Of a stretch of 64,000 nucleotides of DNA, positions 21,346 to 33,371 are shown piece by piece. The translations under genes and the position numbers were made by a program. The notes under the pieces are model-generated. The model was given only the letters and a program-made list of their open reading frames with translations. It was not told the DNA's origin and ran no database searches. The DNA comes from Gremmenia infestans. Its lineage: Eukaryota; Ascomycota; Leotiomycetes; Helotiales; Hamatocanthoscyphaceae. How positions within the stretch are numbered: position 1 is the first letter of the stretch; every line of letters starts with the position of its first letter. The stretch spans positions 124,001-188,000 of the forward strand of contig JAFEVB010000021.1 in the NCBI GenBank assembly GCA_032629725.1, read 5' to 3'.

Positions 21346-23130
21346 ATGCGGTCTTCAACTCGCGCCTTGAAGGCGACTACCCTTCTCCTCTTCGCTGCTT
21401 ATGCCAATGCCTTTTGGCGCATGCCGTGTGTTGTCTCTGGTCTTGCTCGAATCGATCCTCTCAAATATTACGGAACTATCTCTGACCATATGCATGCCAT
21501 CCATGGCTCCTCCGGTAAGTCGTCCTATTCTTCATGAGATCTCCAACTTCAATAGAATCACTGCAGTCTCTGTTACTAACTCTTCATCTAGGCTTCTCGG
21601 ACTCTGCAGGTACAGCAGAACTCCTCGCTGGGGAATGTACATCGTGTCAGGTTACTCAAGACAAGTCGGCATATTGGACCCCAGCTCTATACTTCCAGAA
21701 TTCGGCCACCAGCGAGTTCTCTCTAGTCAATCAAGTTGGAGGCATGCTTGCGTACGTTTTCCATTCACATGTCGTGATAAACTCCACAAGCACGTGAATC
21801 CAACCCCCTGCCGGCCATGCCTCAAGAGTTACATTATCTTGCGAATATCAAATCCGCCAGGTTATCAAAGCGGTTCGAGGGCATCTCCATCAGAACTACT
21901 TACTGACAGTCACTTAGGTATTATCTACTTCGCCCAAACGCCGGAGCTTCCAACGTTACTGCCTTCCCACACGGATTCGAGATGATCGCTGGAGACACCA
22001 ATCAACGCGAGTTCAAGTACCCTGTTCCAGATGTCGACAAGTCCAACTGGAACGTCGATCCTTACAATACGCAAGAATTCAAACGTCAAGCCGCCCTTGG
22101 ATTCAACTGCCTCGACTACACCAACCCAGCCGCAACAGAAGGCTCTCTATATCGCCACTCCCTACCAGATAAGGCATATCTTGATGCCCACTGCAAGAGT
22201 GGTGTTCGATTTGAGCTCATGTTCCCGAGTTGCTGGAATGGCAAGCCCACACCAGACGACAAGAAGAGCCATATGGCATACCCGAGCTTGGTAGGCGAAG
22301 GCGACTGTCCCCCGGACTTTCCTATTCGCCTCAATACACTGTTCTTCGAGACAATCTGGGATACTCATGCCTTTGCTGGGACCGATGGGCAATTTGTTAT
22401 CGCAAACGGTGACCCTACTGGTAATATAATCTCCCCTGTGGACTAGCTATTTATCTAACATCCCGCAGGCAACGGCTACCACGGCGACTTCATCATGGGC
22501 TGGGACGAGCAGTTCCTCCAAGACGCCTCGAACCAATGCACCGACCTTTCAGGCAAAATCGAAGACTGCCCCCTCTTCACCATCCAGCCGTTAGGAGATT
22601 CCACCGCGTGCAATATTACAGAATCCAACATCCCCGCCCCAATCGCCAAGGAACTCGCTATTGGTGGCACCACCACTCTACCCGGCAACCCACCCATTGT
22701 ATCGACGGGATACGCATCAGACGTAGTAGCAGCCGCACCTTCCAGTTCCTCAGCCCCAGCTCCCGTCTCAAGCGCTCCTGCAGCCAGCTCGTCGCCGTCG
22801 AGTGAGCAGCCCAGTAGCAGTGTGGCAAGTGATACTCAACAAGCACCTGCTGCTTCGACCGCTATAAGGAGCATTGCCGAGTCGTCTCAAAGCGCTACCG
22901 AAGCCAGCAGTGCCATTGCCACACCATCATTTTCTCCTTCACCAACGGTCACCCCCGCACCTGCCCTGCAAAGTTCAGTTTCAACCCAAACCTACTTCAG
23001 TACGGAATACCAGACCAAGGGACAAGATGTCGTGGAAGTGTTGTGGGTAGAGGATATAGTTACCGTGACAGCGACGGCGTTATCGGCGCGTAAGAGACAT
23101 TTGCACAAGCATCGCCGAGGTGTATTGTAG
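21346..23130 (+). CDS. Secreted DUF1996-domain protein with Ser/Ala-rich tail
   Basis: DUF1996 proteins are secreted or wall-associated fungal proteins of unknown activity. Exons 21346-21514, 21592-21751, 21918-22420 and 22469-23130 agree in phase, 497 residues. A signal peptide is clear (TTLLLFAAYANAF, cut near residue 22). The DUF1996 core runs from FWRMPC to about residue 330. It includes RIDPL near the start, AGTAELLAGECTSCQVTQD, YWTPALYFQ, YYLRPNAG, FPHGFEMIAGD, CWNGKP and the closing GYHGDFIMGW, with several conserved Cys. The last 160 residues are a Ser/Ala/Pro/Thr-rich low-complexity region likely to be O-glycosylated, ending in a Lys/Arg/His-rich stretch. There is no hydrophobic C-terminus, so a GPI anchor is not expected. 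No WSC domain is seen. Confidence 0.92.
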
Positions 23131-24106
23131 CCCTTTCTCTGCAAAACCAAAATAGCTTGCTTACACGTACATTTGCTGGATGGGCATTAATTAACGCTTG
23201 CGTGCATTTCATGAGACTTGGGCTTGCAGTTCACGGGGGATGGGTTTTGGGCATGTAGTGATTGATGGGAGGGAGCGTGGATAGCTGGACCTGTCCATAT
23301 TGCTCGTTCTTATCATTGGCCGCTAAAATGTCGATCTCGGACTCTTTGAGACTTTTTGTTTGCCCCTTTTGCATATAAGAGTAATTAAGCGTTGAGGAAT
23401 TGAATGGAATGAAATGAAATATAATTACTAGAAGCTTGTACGTGTGTGGAGTTCCGAAATGTACTTTGTTTTGATTGGGATTTGTCGCATGTCGAGCTGG
23501 CTTGAAGCAGTAGATAATTATATATGACCGGCCTTAAGTAAGGAATGGTGCAAGTAGCTTTAGAAGTCTATGTCGAAGGCTTAATTCTTAACATTTCCCC
23601 AAACTTAATTGCAAGTGCTTGCTTAAAGCTCACTTACCCTTGACCCTTACCTCTAGGTGTGCCGTCAAGAGAGCATCAAACTTCTTTCAGCTGTGTAGGC
23701 TCTCGAGGTCTGTGCCTCAAACTATGACTGCTATTCTGGGATCAGAGTGAATCTAATTTCAAAGCATGAGAAATGTTTATTCAACTCAAGAATATGATGC
23801 GATTTTTTTTACCCCAGTAACCATTGTCTTGTTTCGTTCTTTGACGGGTGGTTTCTAGAGATGGTCACTTGAAGCATGAAATTGCATGTACACATCCCGG
23901 CAGGGAAACAATGTATTGGTTGTCAATCGATTGCAAGAACAGGTTTCTTCGATACGGGAAGAACTTTAGGAACAAATCTATGACCTTGCTAGATGTCATT
24001 CTGAAGGAGTGAAACGAACAGGTTGGTCTCAGGGTCTGGAAGAACTCAACTTCATATGCCTGGCTTGAAAAAGCCGAGTATATAGACTTCACAGTCTAGG
24101 GGATCA
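23131..24106. other. Intergenic region, no gene seen
   Basis: AT-rich 3' flank of the DUF1996 gene, then sequence without family resemblance. Confidence 0.4.
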
Positions 24107-25027
24107 ATGCCGACTAAGCGAAGCCTAGCAAAAAAAAATATCGAAGATGCCCAGTGTCAGATATATCGCCAGTCGTCAAATCTAGCCATGAACATCGACG
24201 TCTCAGCCTTCTCGAACATGGAAGATACGCGGGACACAATGAGTTACCTAATCCATGCCAGCAATTATATGATCGAGTCTCACGGAAGGAATTGAATGAT
24301 GATAACTTTCCTAATTTCTCTCCAGCTAGCTGCACCGCGCGGGGCCTTTGGGCGTATGAGGAGTTGAATCAATAGTTTCAACAGTTTAGGCAAACAGAAC
24401 GCGAGATGACATATCTCTGCATCACAATTGGCAAACACAGAGTGAGTGGCAGAAACAGAAGGTATGACAGGCTGATAAATAGTCCACCTGTCTTTCTTGA
24501 GAATGACTCTCCAGCTATATATCGCGTGCTCGAAATATGGTCAGAGGGCCACTATTCTCCTATCCACGAGCACGCAAATGCATATGCGATTATCAAAGTA
24601 AGTGGACGAGTTTCTCCCAATAGATCACCTTTCTAAATACGTAGGTTCTACATAGCGAGATCGAAGCATCATTTTACGATGATCTATTTAACGAACGCAG
24701 GACGAAGAAACTAGCCCCCGGCAAAAATGACTGATATTTCCCAGATACATAAACTCCACAACGTCACGGACACCGTCTGCTGCACCTTACAAGGATATAA
24801 GTTTGCAGTAGCTCTTTACCATATTAGAAAGCTCCATCTAATCGGATAGCAGGTAAGGTGAAGAGGACAATGTCCGAGACGAATTCTTTCACTATCGAGG
24901 CGAGAGTTCGCCAATATCGAGTAACACCCTCAGTAGGACGATAAAGGAAGTTTGCCCAAACAGCGACGCAACGCTCGACGACTTTAGGAAAATCATGCGC
25001 AAGGAATGGGAGCACCGTTCGATATAA
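24107..25027 (+). pseudogene. Cysteine-dioxygenase-like cupin pseudogene
   Basis: Cysteine dioxygenases are iron cupins that oxidise cysteine to its sulfinate. Seen: IWSEGHYSPIHEHANAYAIIK (the cupin HxH...E iron motif), a clean intron at 24598-24646 leading to VLHSEIEASFYDDL, then KLAPGKND and a TGA where Trp is expected. A shift of frame follows to HKLHNVTDTVCCTL (the second cupin motif region with the third His). Finally there is a readable C-terminal tail, FFHYRGESSPISS to MRKEWEHRSI, ending at 25027. The N-terminal part before 24400 is split over two frames. With one nonsense codon and at least two frame changes it is very unlikely to make protein. Confidence 0.72.
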
Positions 25028-25909
25028 GGACTTAGACCAGACTATACGATGAAAGGAATCGTAGGGCCTGGGATCCGAGTCGGAACAACTATACTTAACA
25101 GTTTTGGGAATTCCAGCACGGTTATTTTAACCGTGATGCCTACGCTAGCACAAATAGCATTTGAAGCAGAGGGAACAATAGTGTAATAGCATATTTTGGG
25201 GTCAAAACAGTGTTTGTGAAATAACTATACTTAGCAAAGTTGTTAAATTGGTGCAACCTATTAACAATAAACTCTAACCCTCCACACAATCCAGCCAACC
25301 CACCACACCAAACCCAACGAGTAGATCCAAAAGCAGCCAAAGTGCCAGCCATAATGGCAGTAAAGCGGATCCTTAAGCTAACTACCACACCTGTCCCCAA
25401 TTGCGAGGTCTATAGGGGTGCGCCGCCCCTAGACTGTTCGAAACCAGTGTCCTTGACACAGATCATTGCCAGCATCCCAATACCAGACTCCGGCAAAGTA
25501 CTATCAAGATTCAGACAAGATTCCTAATAGAGCAAAAGGTAAAACCAAGAAAGGTGGTGAAAACTACAAGGCCACTCATATTTCACTTCAGTGGACGTCC
25601 GGTTAAGGACAGAACTAGAACTATAGAGCCAGTTAAGACTGAGGTACTTAAGAAGAACCTGAAAGTTAGGTCAGGGGGAAAGCTAAGGCAAAGAGGGAAG
25701 TCAAAAGACTTGAACTTTTCAAGCTTATGTTTATTGGACTCGCGGATTATAAACGCAAAGAAATGAAAAGGGCGATTAAAAGGTTTTCCTGCAGCTTTTA
25801 AACTGATATTTATATTCTATTGGTCTCTCCAACTCTACACAAGACGATGGAAGTTGGCCAAAACATGTGAAACCAAGCGGCCGTCGTCGAGGACTGGGTT
25901 TAACAAGGG
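25028..25909. other. Gene-poor interval with Lys-rich open frames
   Basis: Begins with a short perfect hairpin at 25117-25135. Frames at 25240-25527 and 25554-25766 on the plus strand are Lys/Pro-rich and read on without clear start or family. They could be remnants of a mobile element or chance frames. Confidence 0.35.
25117..25135. repeat. Short perfect hairpin
   Basis: Two 8-bp arms (CACGGTTA / TAACCGTG) around a 3-base TTT loop, just downstream of the pseudogene. It could be the stub of a small inverted-repeat element; no partner copy was found in the window. Confidence 0.5.
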
Positions 25910-26374
25910 TTGAAACACTTGGACATAATGGCAATAGACGCTATTGTAGGGAAGTACGATCAGGGAACACCGAACACAGTCGAGCAAGGAGAGAGATTGC
26001 AGCCTGTAAAGATTAGCGAAGTTGACGAAAATAGATTTCTCTTGCCATTATCTTCACGTGCAGTATCACCTGACTGTTGCCTAAAAATCGCAACTTCCTG
26101 CATAAATTCTAGCCTAGCATTAATCCTCTTTGAGCAAAGGGGTGGGAACGCTGCCTACTGCCAAGAAGGTCTTGTGATATCGAGTGACTTTCGCGATTCA
26201 CGTCGATGGGCGAGACGTGTATTTGAAGGACGTAACATCCCTCAGGAGCTTGAAAGTAAGAAGTACTTCCATCTCTTAAACATCAATCGCGCCGTGGTTG
26301 ATCCGCTTCTCGTACATCTTTCCGGCAAACAGAATGTCTTCATTCATCGACTTGTTCCTCGACTTGCCCCTTGA
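25910..26374 (+). CDS. Doubtful 154-residue open frame upstream of the F-box gene
   Basis: Open frame from MKHLDIMAIDAIVG to HRLVPRLAP. It overlaps the F-box gene start by 41 bp in another frame. No domain is recognised and no introns are needed. Composition is fairly protein-like (Ser/Arg/Leu balanced). It may be the leader region of the F-box gene or a degraded 5' exon of it. Confidence 0.25.
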   Translation: MKHLDIMAIDAIVGKYDQGTPNTVEQGERLQPVKISEVDENRFLLPLSSRAVSPDCCLKIATSCINSSLALILFEQRGGNAAYCQEGLVISSDFRDSRRWARRVFEGRNIPQELESKKYFHLLNINRAVVDPLLVHLSGKQNVFIHRLVPRLAP

Positions 26375-26993
26375 GATCCACCACATGATCCTCGAAAAGT
26401 GCTCTCGCAACGACAAAGTTTGTCTCAGACTAGCTTCGAAGCGCCTCTTTGCATTTATTCCCGAGATCAGTCCTGACCCTGATGTCAACCAAACAGACAG
26501 CAAGAAGATTCCCCTCACTCAACCTGACAATTATCATCTCTGCGGCAAAAAGATCTCTATGCACGAATACCAAGAAAGGCAGCTCCACCGCTACCAATGC
26601 CACTACCTTTCAAAAGCAGAATACCAGCGCCGCAAAGTACTCCAAGAGGGAGGAGATCCCTCAGGGATTGTCGCCGAGGTCCAGCAAAACTTTGGTAGGC
26701 CTGGTATTCGGACTTGCAAAGTGAGGGGATATGAAGATCATTGCGAATGCTTCAATAAGCCGCTGTGGAAGAGATTGGAGGGATGGGTCAGAGATGGGAA
26801 GGGGCGCGATTTTCGGTATTGTTTGCAGTGCGATACGTTTACCAAGAGAATGCCGGGACACAAGGGACGGTGCTATCATGGCCGTGGGAAGCCGAGGCGT
26901 CAGAAACATGAATTTTGGACATACAAGAAGGGTGGCGGCGGATATCGTTGGAAAGAAAAGAAGGAGACTTGGATATACGCAAAGCAGCAGTAG
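26334..26993 (+). CDS. F-box protein with Cys/His-rich C-terminus
   Basis: F-box proteins bring substrates to SCF ubiquitin ligases by binding Skp1. Single exon, 219 residues from MSSFIDLF. The F-box is at residues 5-45 (LFLDLPLEIHHMILEKC, then LRLASKRLFAFI). After a spacer the C-terminal 140 residues carry paired Cys and His (HLCGKK, HRYQCHYLSK, CECFNKPLW, CLQCDTFTKRMPGHKGRC) that look able to bind zinc, followed by a strongly basic, Gly-rich end. Filamentous fungi have many such lineage-specific F-box proteins, and the substrate cannot be guessed. An earlier in-frame start is not available as ATG. Confidence 0.8.
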   Translation: MSSFIDLFLDLPLEIHHMILEKCSRNDKVCLRLASKRLFAFIPEISPDPDVNQTDSKKIPLTQPDNYHLCGKKISMHEYQERQLHRYQCHYLSKAEYQRRKVLQEGGDPSGIVAEVQQNFGRPGIRTCKVRGYEDHCECFNKPLWKRLEGWVRDGKGRDFRYCLQCDTFTKRMPGHKGRCYHGRGKPRRQKHEFWTYKKGGGGYRWKEKKETWIYAKQQ

Positions 26994-27422
26994 GCTCCAT
27001 GTATGATGACCTTGTAATAAAGATTCAAGACCACTTGGACTGTAAATTCATGGGCGAGGCTGGGCGGAAAGAAAGATGAATGGGGATAGAATGGCATGGC
27101 TGAGGAGATTGTGATATTCCTCGCGCAAATAGTCTCTCCAGTCAGCCGTACAGTATAAATGCAAGCCCAACCAACCCGCACGCACCAAAAACGTGCCTGT
27201 GCTGTGCAAAACCTCGTCACTCTCGCCCAATACGGCCTTCTTCGCTCGCCGACTCTCGCCGACCATTACAGTAACTAATGATTGCCGTGAATATTCTCTC
27301 TCGTCTACCTGCCCATATACGATAAACTGCCCCGTCCATTTCTCTGAACCATATTCCCATTCATGACTTTATAACGCACCGCACAGCACAGCTCGCAAGG
27401 CTAGTTCTTAGCCTTGTTCGTC
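26994..27422. other. Intergenic region upstream of the Syg1 gene
   Basis: Contains the 3' flank of the F-box gene and a pyrimidine-rich leader before the next start. No gene seen. Confidence 0.45.
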
Positions 27423-30400
27423 ATGAAGTTTGCCAAAGAATTAGAACAGGACCTCGTCCCAGGTAACACGGCTTCATCTGTGTACCAATTACTACAGCTA
27501 ATGTACCCCCAGAATGGCGCGTCAAATACATGGACTACAAAGCGGGCAAGAAACATGTCAAAGCCGTTGCTCGAGCCACGCATCGAATCAGCGCTACGCC
27601 TCGATCACGTCCTTCAGACCAGATAGGTCGAATCACAAGCTTATACGGAGCTACATCGCCTGCTACTGCCAGGACTAGACGTCCTTCCACTCCTCGCAGA
27701 TTCGAGGGCCAAGATGATGAGCCCAGCGAGCGTCCACATACAAACCCAGCCGCTCTGGGGGCAGATACTCGAGATGCGGAAGGATCGACTAAAGACCCCT
27801 TTGCAGCGTTGAGAAAGACCCGTCCGGCGCCAATCCCAAACGCAAAACCTTCTTCTAGTTCACTCAAGCAACAAAATCTACAATATGGCAGCTTTGTTCC
27901 GACTCCTGCAGCGAAATCAAGGCCAAACCCTTTCGAACTCCCCGAGCCCGCAATATCTACTGACACTCCTGTGGAAAGTACAACCCCAGAAAACGAACTT
28001 GAGAATCCTCCGCAACCTACCAGAAGCGCTTCAATGAGTTTAGCGCAAGGTGCATATCAAGTTGGGCCCATTACCCCGCCCCCTCGAAGCTCCACGTTCA
28101 CATCTCTTCGAAACCGAGTACCACAAACGTATAACGTGAGAGCATCGGTGCGTCGAATGTTTTCTATAGATGGAAATGGAAGTCCTGCAACAAGAATTGG
28201 ATCTCATAGATCAGATGTGGATATGGCGGTACTGGATCAAGTGAGGGCCAAACAGAAGGGCTTCTTCAAATTCATGGACAAAGAATTGGGCAAAGTCGAG
28301 AGCTTTTATAAATCGAAAGAAGATGAAGCCGGTCAAAGATTAGATACTCTACGTGAGCAATTGCACGAGATGAGGAATCGCAGAATCGAGGAGGTTATGC
28401 TAGCTCAACAGGCGAAAGCTACGCGGAAAGAGGACGAGCGAGCTTTATTCAATTTCAGCAGCTCAAGATCGAACGCCCAATCTAAAGATGGAGACGGAAG
28501 TCGGCCAACTTCACAGGACCATCTGAAAGCATGGCTCGACCCTTTAGACAGATTCATCGGGGAAGCAAAAGCAAAGGCTTTCGGACCTCACCCAGGATCG
28601 AATTCGAAAGCTCTGCAAAACATGATGGATTCGCCTGAGCTACGAGCTAAGAATCAGACAGAGCCATCCCGAACCATGGACCAGAATCGCGACTATATCC
28701 GACGTCCCCACTATTCTGATGAGGTCCCATATCGAACGGCGAAACGAAAGCTCAAGCTTGCGCTACAGGAATTCTATCGCGGCATGGAGCTGCTCAAGTC
28801 ATACGCTCTGCTGAATCGCACAGCGTTCCGTAAAATTAACAAAAAGTATGACAAGGCAGTCAATGCGCATCCTCCCCTCAGATTTATGTCTGAGAAAGTC
28901 AACAAAGCATGGTTTGTCAATAGTGATGTTCTAGATGGTTATATCCATGCAGTTGAAGACTTATATGCCAGATATTTCGAGCGCGGCAACCACAAGATCG
29001 CGACAGGAAAGCTAAGGAGCTCTTCCGGGCGACCAAAGGACCAGTCTCGTAGTGCCTTTCAAAATGGCATACTGATCGGAACTGGCGCTGTATTTTCTAT
29101 CCAAGGTGTCATCTATGGGCGTGATCTACTGCGACATCCAGACCCCACCGTAGTGATCCAGACCAGCTATTTATTGCAAATATATGCTGGATACTTTCTT
29201 GCTCTCTATCTATTCTGCTGGTTCTGCCTAGACTGCAGTATCTGGACCCGGCACAAGATCAATTACGCCTTCGTCTTCGAATTTGATCCTCGGCACAACT
29301 TGGACTGGAGAGAGTTGGCCGAATTCCCTTCATTTCTTATACTTCTCCTTGGATTATTTGTTTGGGTCAACTTTTCTCGTTATGGAGCGTCTGAAATGTA
29401 CATATATTATCCGGTGATCTTAATCTTTGTCACCTTAGTTATCATCTTCTTTCCTGGACCGTACATATTCCATCGGAGTCGGAAGTGGTTTGTTTACTCG
29501 CATGTAAGTTCCCTATTCATCGACCAGACCTTGCTGACATGTTTAGTGGCGTTTGCTTCTAGCCGGACTATACCCTGTGGAGTTTCGGGACTTTTTCCTA
29601 GGAGACATGTATTGCTCTCTAACATATTTCATGAGTGTAAATATAATCAGCTCCCACTCAACTCTGATCCTCCATCTAACATCTTATAGAATATTGAACT
29701 CTTCTTCTGCTTGTATGCACATTATTGGAACAATCCAGGCCAATGTAATTCAACACATTCGCGACTACTTGGATTTTTCTCGACACTTCCTGGCATATGG
29801 CGAGCATTGCAATGCTTAAGACGTTACTACGACACACAGAACTTCTTCCCCCATCTCGTGAACTGTGGAAAATACGGGATGACCATAATGTACTATGTCA
29901 CGTTATCTATGTACCGTATCGATCATAGCAAGAGCCACTTAATAGTGTTTTCAACATTCGCCGCTATCAACGCTTGTTATTGCTGTAAGTTCTCAAACTG
30001 CCTGCTCTAATACCTCTACTCACACCACCTAGCTATATGGGATCTCCTCATGGATTGGTCACTCCTCCAACCCAACGCTTCAAAACGCTTCCTCCGTGAC
30101 GTCCGCGGCTTTAAGAGCTCATGGTGGTACTACGGCGCCATGATCCTCGACCCAATACTGCGCTTCAATTGGATCTTCTACTCAATCTATACGCACAACC
30201 TCCAACACAGCACCGTCGTCTCCTTCCTCGTCGCCCTCTCCGAAGTCACACGCCGAGGTATGTGGACGCTCTTCCGCGTCGAAAACGAACATTGCTCAAA
30301 CGTTGCGCGCTTCAAAGCCTCGCGCGACGTTCCGCTCCCTTATTCCGTACCAACAGAGTCAGAGGAGGATTTCCAACGCCAGGAATCACACACAGCCGAG

Positions 30401-30757
30401 GGGCAGCCGGTACAAGTCTCGCCCGCTCTCGAGAGGCACAGAAGCTATGCCAGCGGCGCGCTGGAAGCGCAAGAGCAGGACGGCGAGTTCAGACACAGAG
30501 CCCCTAGTAGGACATTCACGCGTGTCATCGCAGACGCACATACGCAGGACTTTGAGAAGAAACGGAAGCCGGGCGCGGGAGATGGTGAGAATTCTGGTAA
30601 CAGGCTTCGTGATGTGGTGAATCACGGCGATGCACGGGCGGGGAGTAGCGATGATGAGGATGACGAGGATGCGAGTGATGAGCAGGATATTCTTGATGCG
30701 GAGGAGTTGTTGAGGGAGAGGAGGGCGTCGAGGCCTGATGAGGGGAGGGATAGATAG
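27423..30757 (+). CDS. SYG1: SPX-EXS domain protein, Syg1/XPR1-type phosphate exporter
   Basis: SPX domains bind inositol pyrophosphates and the EXS region forms the export channel in XPR1-type phosphate exporters. Exons 27423-27462, 27513-29503, 29547-29636, 29690-29984 and 30033-30757 agree in phase, 1046 residues. The first exon (MKFAKELEQDLVPEW) begins the SPX domain. A Ser/Pro-rich insert splits it as in many filamentous fungi, and SPX resumes at DKELGKVESFY and LLKSYALLNRTAFRKI. The membrane/EXS part contains WRLLLAGLYPVEFRDFFLGD, PGQCNSTHSRLLGFF, RRYYDTQNFFPHLVNCGKY, MILDPILRFNWIFY and FRVENEHCSNV. The C-terminal 150 residues are polar and acidic. No defects seen. Confidence 0.94.
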
Positions 30758-31667
30758 GTGTGACGGTGCTGGGAGCTATAAAATTGTTTGAAATGCTCCC
30801 CTTATTCGCATAAGCGCAATTCTCTAATGTCGTGTCTTCCCCGGACTCCGATATGACCAAATTCACATCTGGTACACATCGGTTTCGTTACTCCAATCGG
30901 CAATGGCATTAGTGAAAGCCCGTGTTCCTGCTGCGCATCTCACACCCTCCGTACCATCCGAGAGTATCTACGATGCAATTCCGGATTCCTTGGATATATC
31001 CTAGCGTGTCATAAACCACGGGGACAGGGGAAATCGCCATTTGATTAAGCTTAACCTAATAATTTCACATGCTTGCTTGTCAAACCCCCATGTTTTAGAC
31101 TAATTAATACCTTGAAACCTTTGTCAACCCTTTAAGTCTTTGTACTATTCCGGCTTTGATATGATCTAGAACGACTATCAAATCACCACGTGACTAAGAA
31201 TCTCTTTTTGCCCCTTTAATTGGGCAATTCGGTTTTCCGTTATAGAAGATACTTGTAGTTTTGGAGTGAGAATGTGTAAGAATGATACCGTATAAGAAGA
31301 GTAAATGCTATTACTACGAGGAATATAGAACAAGTTTTATACTACTACAGTATTAGAAATATAGTTCGGAGGAAATAGTTGGCAATAACGAGTGAAACTC
31401 AACAAGCTCCGAGGGACAGGTACCACACAAGTGGAAATACAATCACGTAGTATCTCACTCAGATTAAGCCAGCTACGAAAATGATCACGAATTGACTTTT
31501 ATATCTGAGAAGCCCGAACGTCTATCACTTCTAATATCTCGAGACCGGTATGCATAAAGCCCATATATCCACCCCAACGCCTGAAACGAAGCTCGCAAAT
31601 GCCATACGTTCTCTCAGTGCCATGGTATCAGCCGCAAGTACCTCTAAGATCAATTCAAAGCATATCA
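30758..31667. other. Intergenic region between convergent Syg1 and Shp1 genes
   Basis: Contains two 3' flanks. AT-rich in the middle, with a CACGTGACTAAG sequence at about 31184. No gene seen. Confidence 0.45.
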
Positions 31668-33041
31668 TCAGGTCCACTTCTGAACCGCCGTTCCACCCCT
31701 TTTAAACTCCGCAACATCACCCAACGCCAAGCTCTTATCAGTATGATCCTTGCTTGGGAAAGTCGTAGCCAGAACCCATGGTCTCGCGTTAGAGTCTGAA
31801 GTAGCGCGGCTGATGAATTCGTAGACGTCGCCGATTGTTTGTGTGGTATTAAAGCGCGCGGGGAGACGGCTGCCGTTGGCGAGTTGGATTCGGAGGGAGA
31901 CGGTGGGTACCGAGGTGTCGATTTCGGGTTCGGGGACGGAGCTGCTGGTCGATGCGGCTGCCGCTGGAGCTGGGGTAGAGGTCATAGTGGTAGCTGAAGA
32001 GGCTCCTGGGGTGGGGCTGCCTAATCGTTGTCCTCCGCCGGAGAATGGCTTGTAGACTTTGGGTTGGGGCTTGTAGTTTTCTTCGTGCTTTATGAGCTGG
32101 ACATCGACTGGTTGTTCTGTTGCGACGCCCATTAGATGAACAGGAGCGCGGCCTTGGCGGATCATTTGGAGTTCGGCGGCATTTTGGGGGTCATCGAAGC
32201 GGCGGAGCTCGCCATCTTCAATGCTGAAACCATCCTCCCAGAGATGTAGAACCCGTGTTTGGACTGGGCCTGGGTCTCGTGCCCGAGGTTGAGGATCGGG
32301 AATTGTTTGGGAAGGGGTATCGTCGCCACCGAGGGTTTGGCCTGAGCCACGGAAGCGGGAGGTAGAGGCAGATGAAGAGGGTCCTCCATTCCCAGGTCTC
32401 TGAGAATTTCTGTCTCATATTAGCATTTACTAGAAGGCTAGGTGGAAGTAAAGCTTACGTTCTAGCCTTCTTCAGGATGTCATTCACAACCTTTCTGGGA
32501 TCATTTCTATTGTTGGGGTCCTGAACAGCCAAACCTGACTTCTCGCCTCCAGCGAACAGATCTCTTGGCTGCTCAGATGGCTTGAAATCCTCATCGTCAG
32601 AGTCATCGTCATCATCGTGTGCGTGGCCATGGCCTCCGCCGCCTGAAGATTGACCTATTGATCCTAGTGTTGCAACACCTCCTCTCTTTGGTGGAGCAGC
32701 AGCTCTCGAGCTTGAACCAACAGTGGGAATTGATGCTGGTGCAGGTCTGCCGTCCAAAGTTCGGGGGCCCGTATATGCTTCAGCCTCTTGTGGATCTTCC
32801 TCCCCGCCTTCTTGTGCTCCCGCAATGCCTTCTTCATGAGCAGTGAAGTACTCAGCAACCGCACCTGACAAATCCCACCTGTTTGCTTCCAGGTATTGCT
32901 GAGCCTATTGAATATTGTGTTAGCAGGTCGGCAAAAAGCTATGTTGAAATATAAGAAGCTTGAACATACATCTGTAGCTGAGGCGCTGGTTACGCCGCAG
33001 AACTCAGTAATGAGCTCGTTATGGCTGGTGTTTTCCGCCAT
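31668..33041 (-). CDS. SHP1: Cdc48/p97 cofactor with UBA, SEP and UBX domains
   Basis: Fungal Shp1/p47 (Ubx1), an adaptor that links ubiquitinated clients and PP1 regulation to the Cdc48 ATPase. Exons 33041-32970, 32904-32459 and 32409-31668 agree in phase, 419 residues. The UBA-like domain is at residues 1-45 (ELITEFCGVTSASATDAQQYL, then NRWDLSGAV). A Glu/Gly-rich linker with a His/Asp run (HGHAHDDDDDSDDED) follows, then a SEP domain near residues 190-260 (LHLWEDGFSIEDGELRRFDD to RAPVHLM). The C-terminal UBX domain starts at TVSLRIQLANGSRLPARFN and carries the loop near FPSKDHTD in place of the usual FPR. Standard architecture for the family. Confidence 0.94.
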
Positions 33042-33371
33042 AATGGCGATGTTTAGCTGTACAAGTTACGGACGTATTGATTTGATGGCGTGGATACTTT
33101 GTTCGTAATGTTGAGTCTGTCGGTGTTGGTGGTGTTGTTGGTAATAATTATATGTTCAAGAAGGAAGGCGGAGGCAGCTCTTGGAACGTACCCCTCGCCA
33201 AGCTTCCGCGCCGATCAAGCTGCCGAGCGGAATTTCCCGCCAATACAGTACCGGTACTAAAGTCAGTATCAACAGCTTCAAGCTCTCAACCGCGGTCTTG
33301 CAAAACTACAAACACTTCACATTCGAGGACGTAGATCTGTTTATCCTCAACGAAGCTGCCAGACTCCCATC
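33042..33371. other. Divergent promoter between Shp1 and Mim1 genes
   Basis: 330 bp head-to-head spacer, so both promoters must lie here. No further gene. Confidence 0.55.

Noticed and set aside
29553..30010. Separate small genes within the Syg1 region
   Set aside because: They are pieces of Syg1 exons read past their introns; the spliced model accounts for all.
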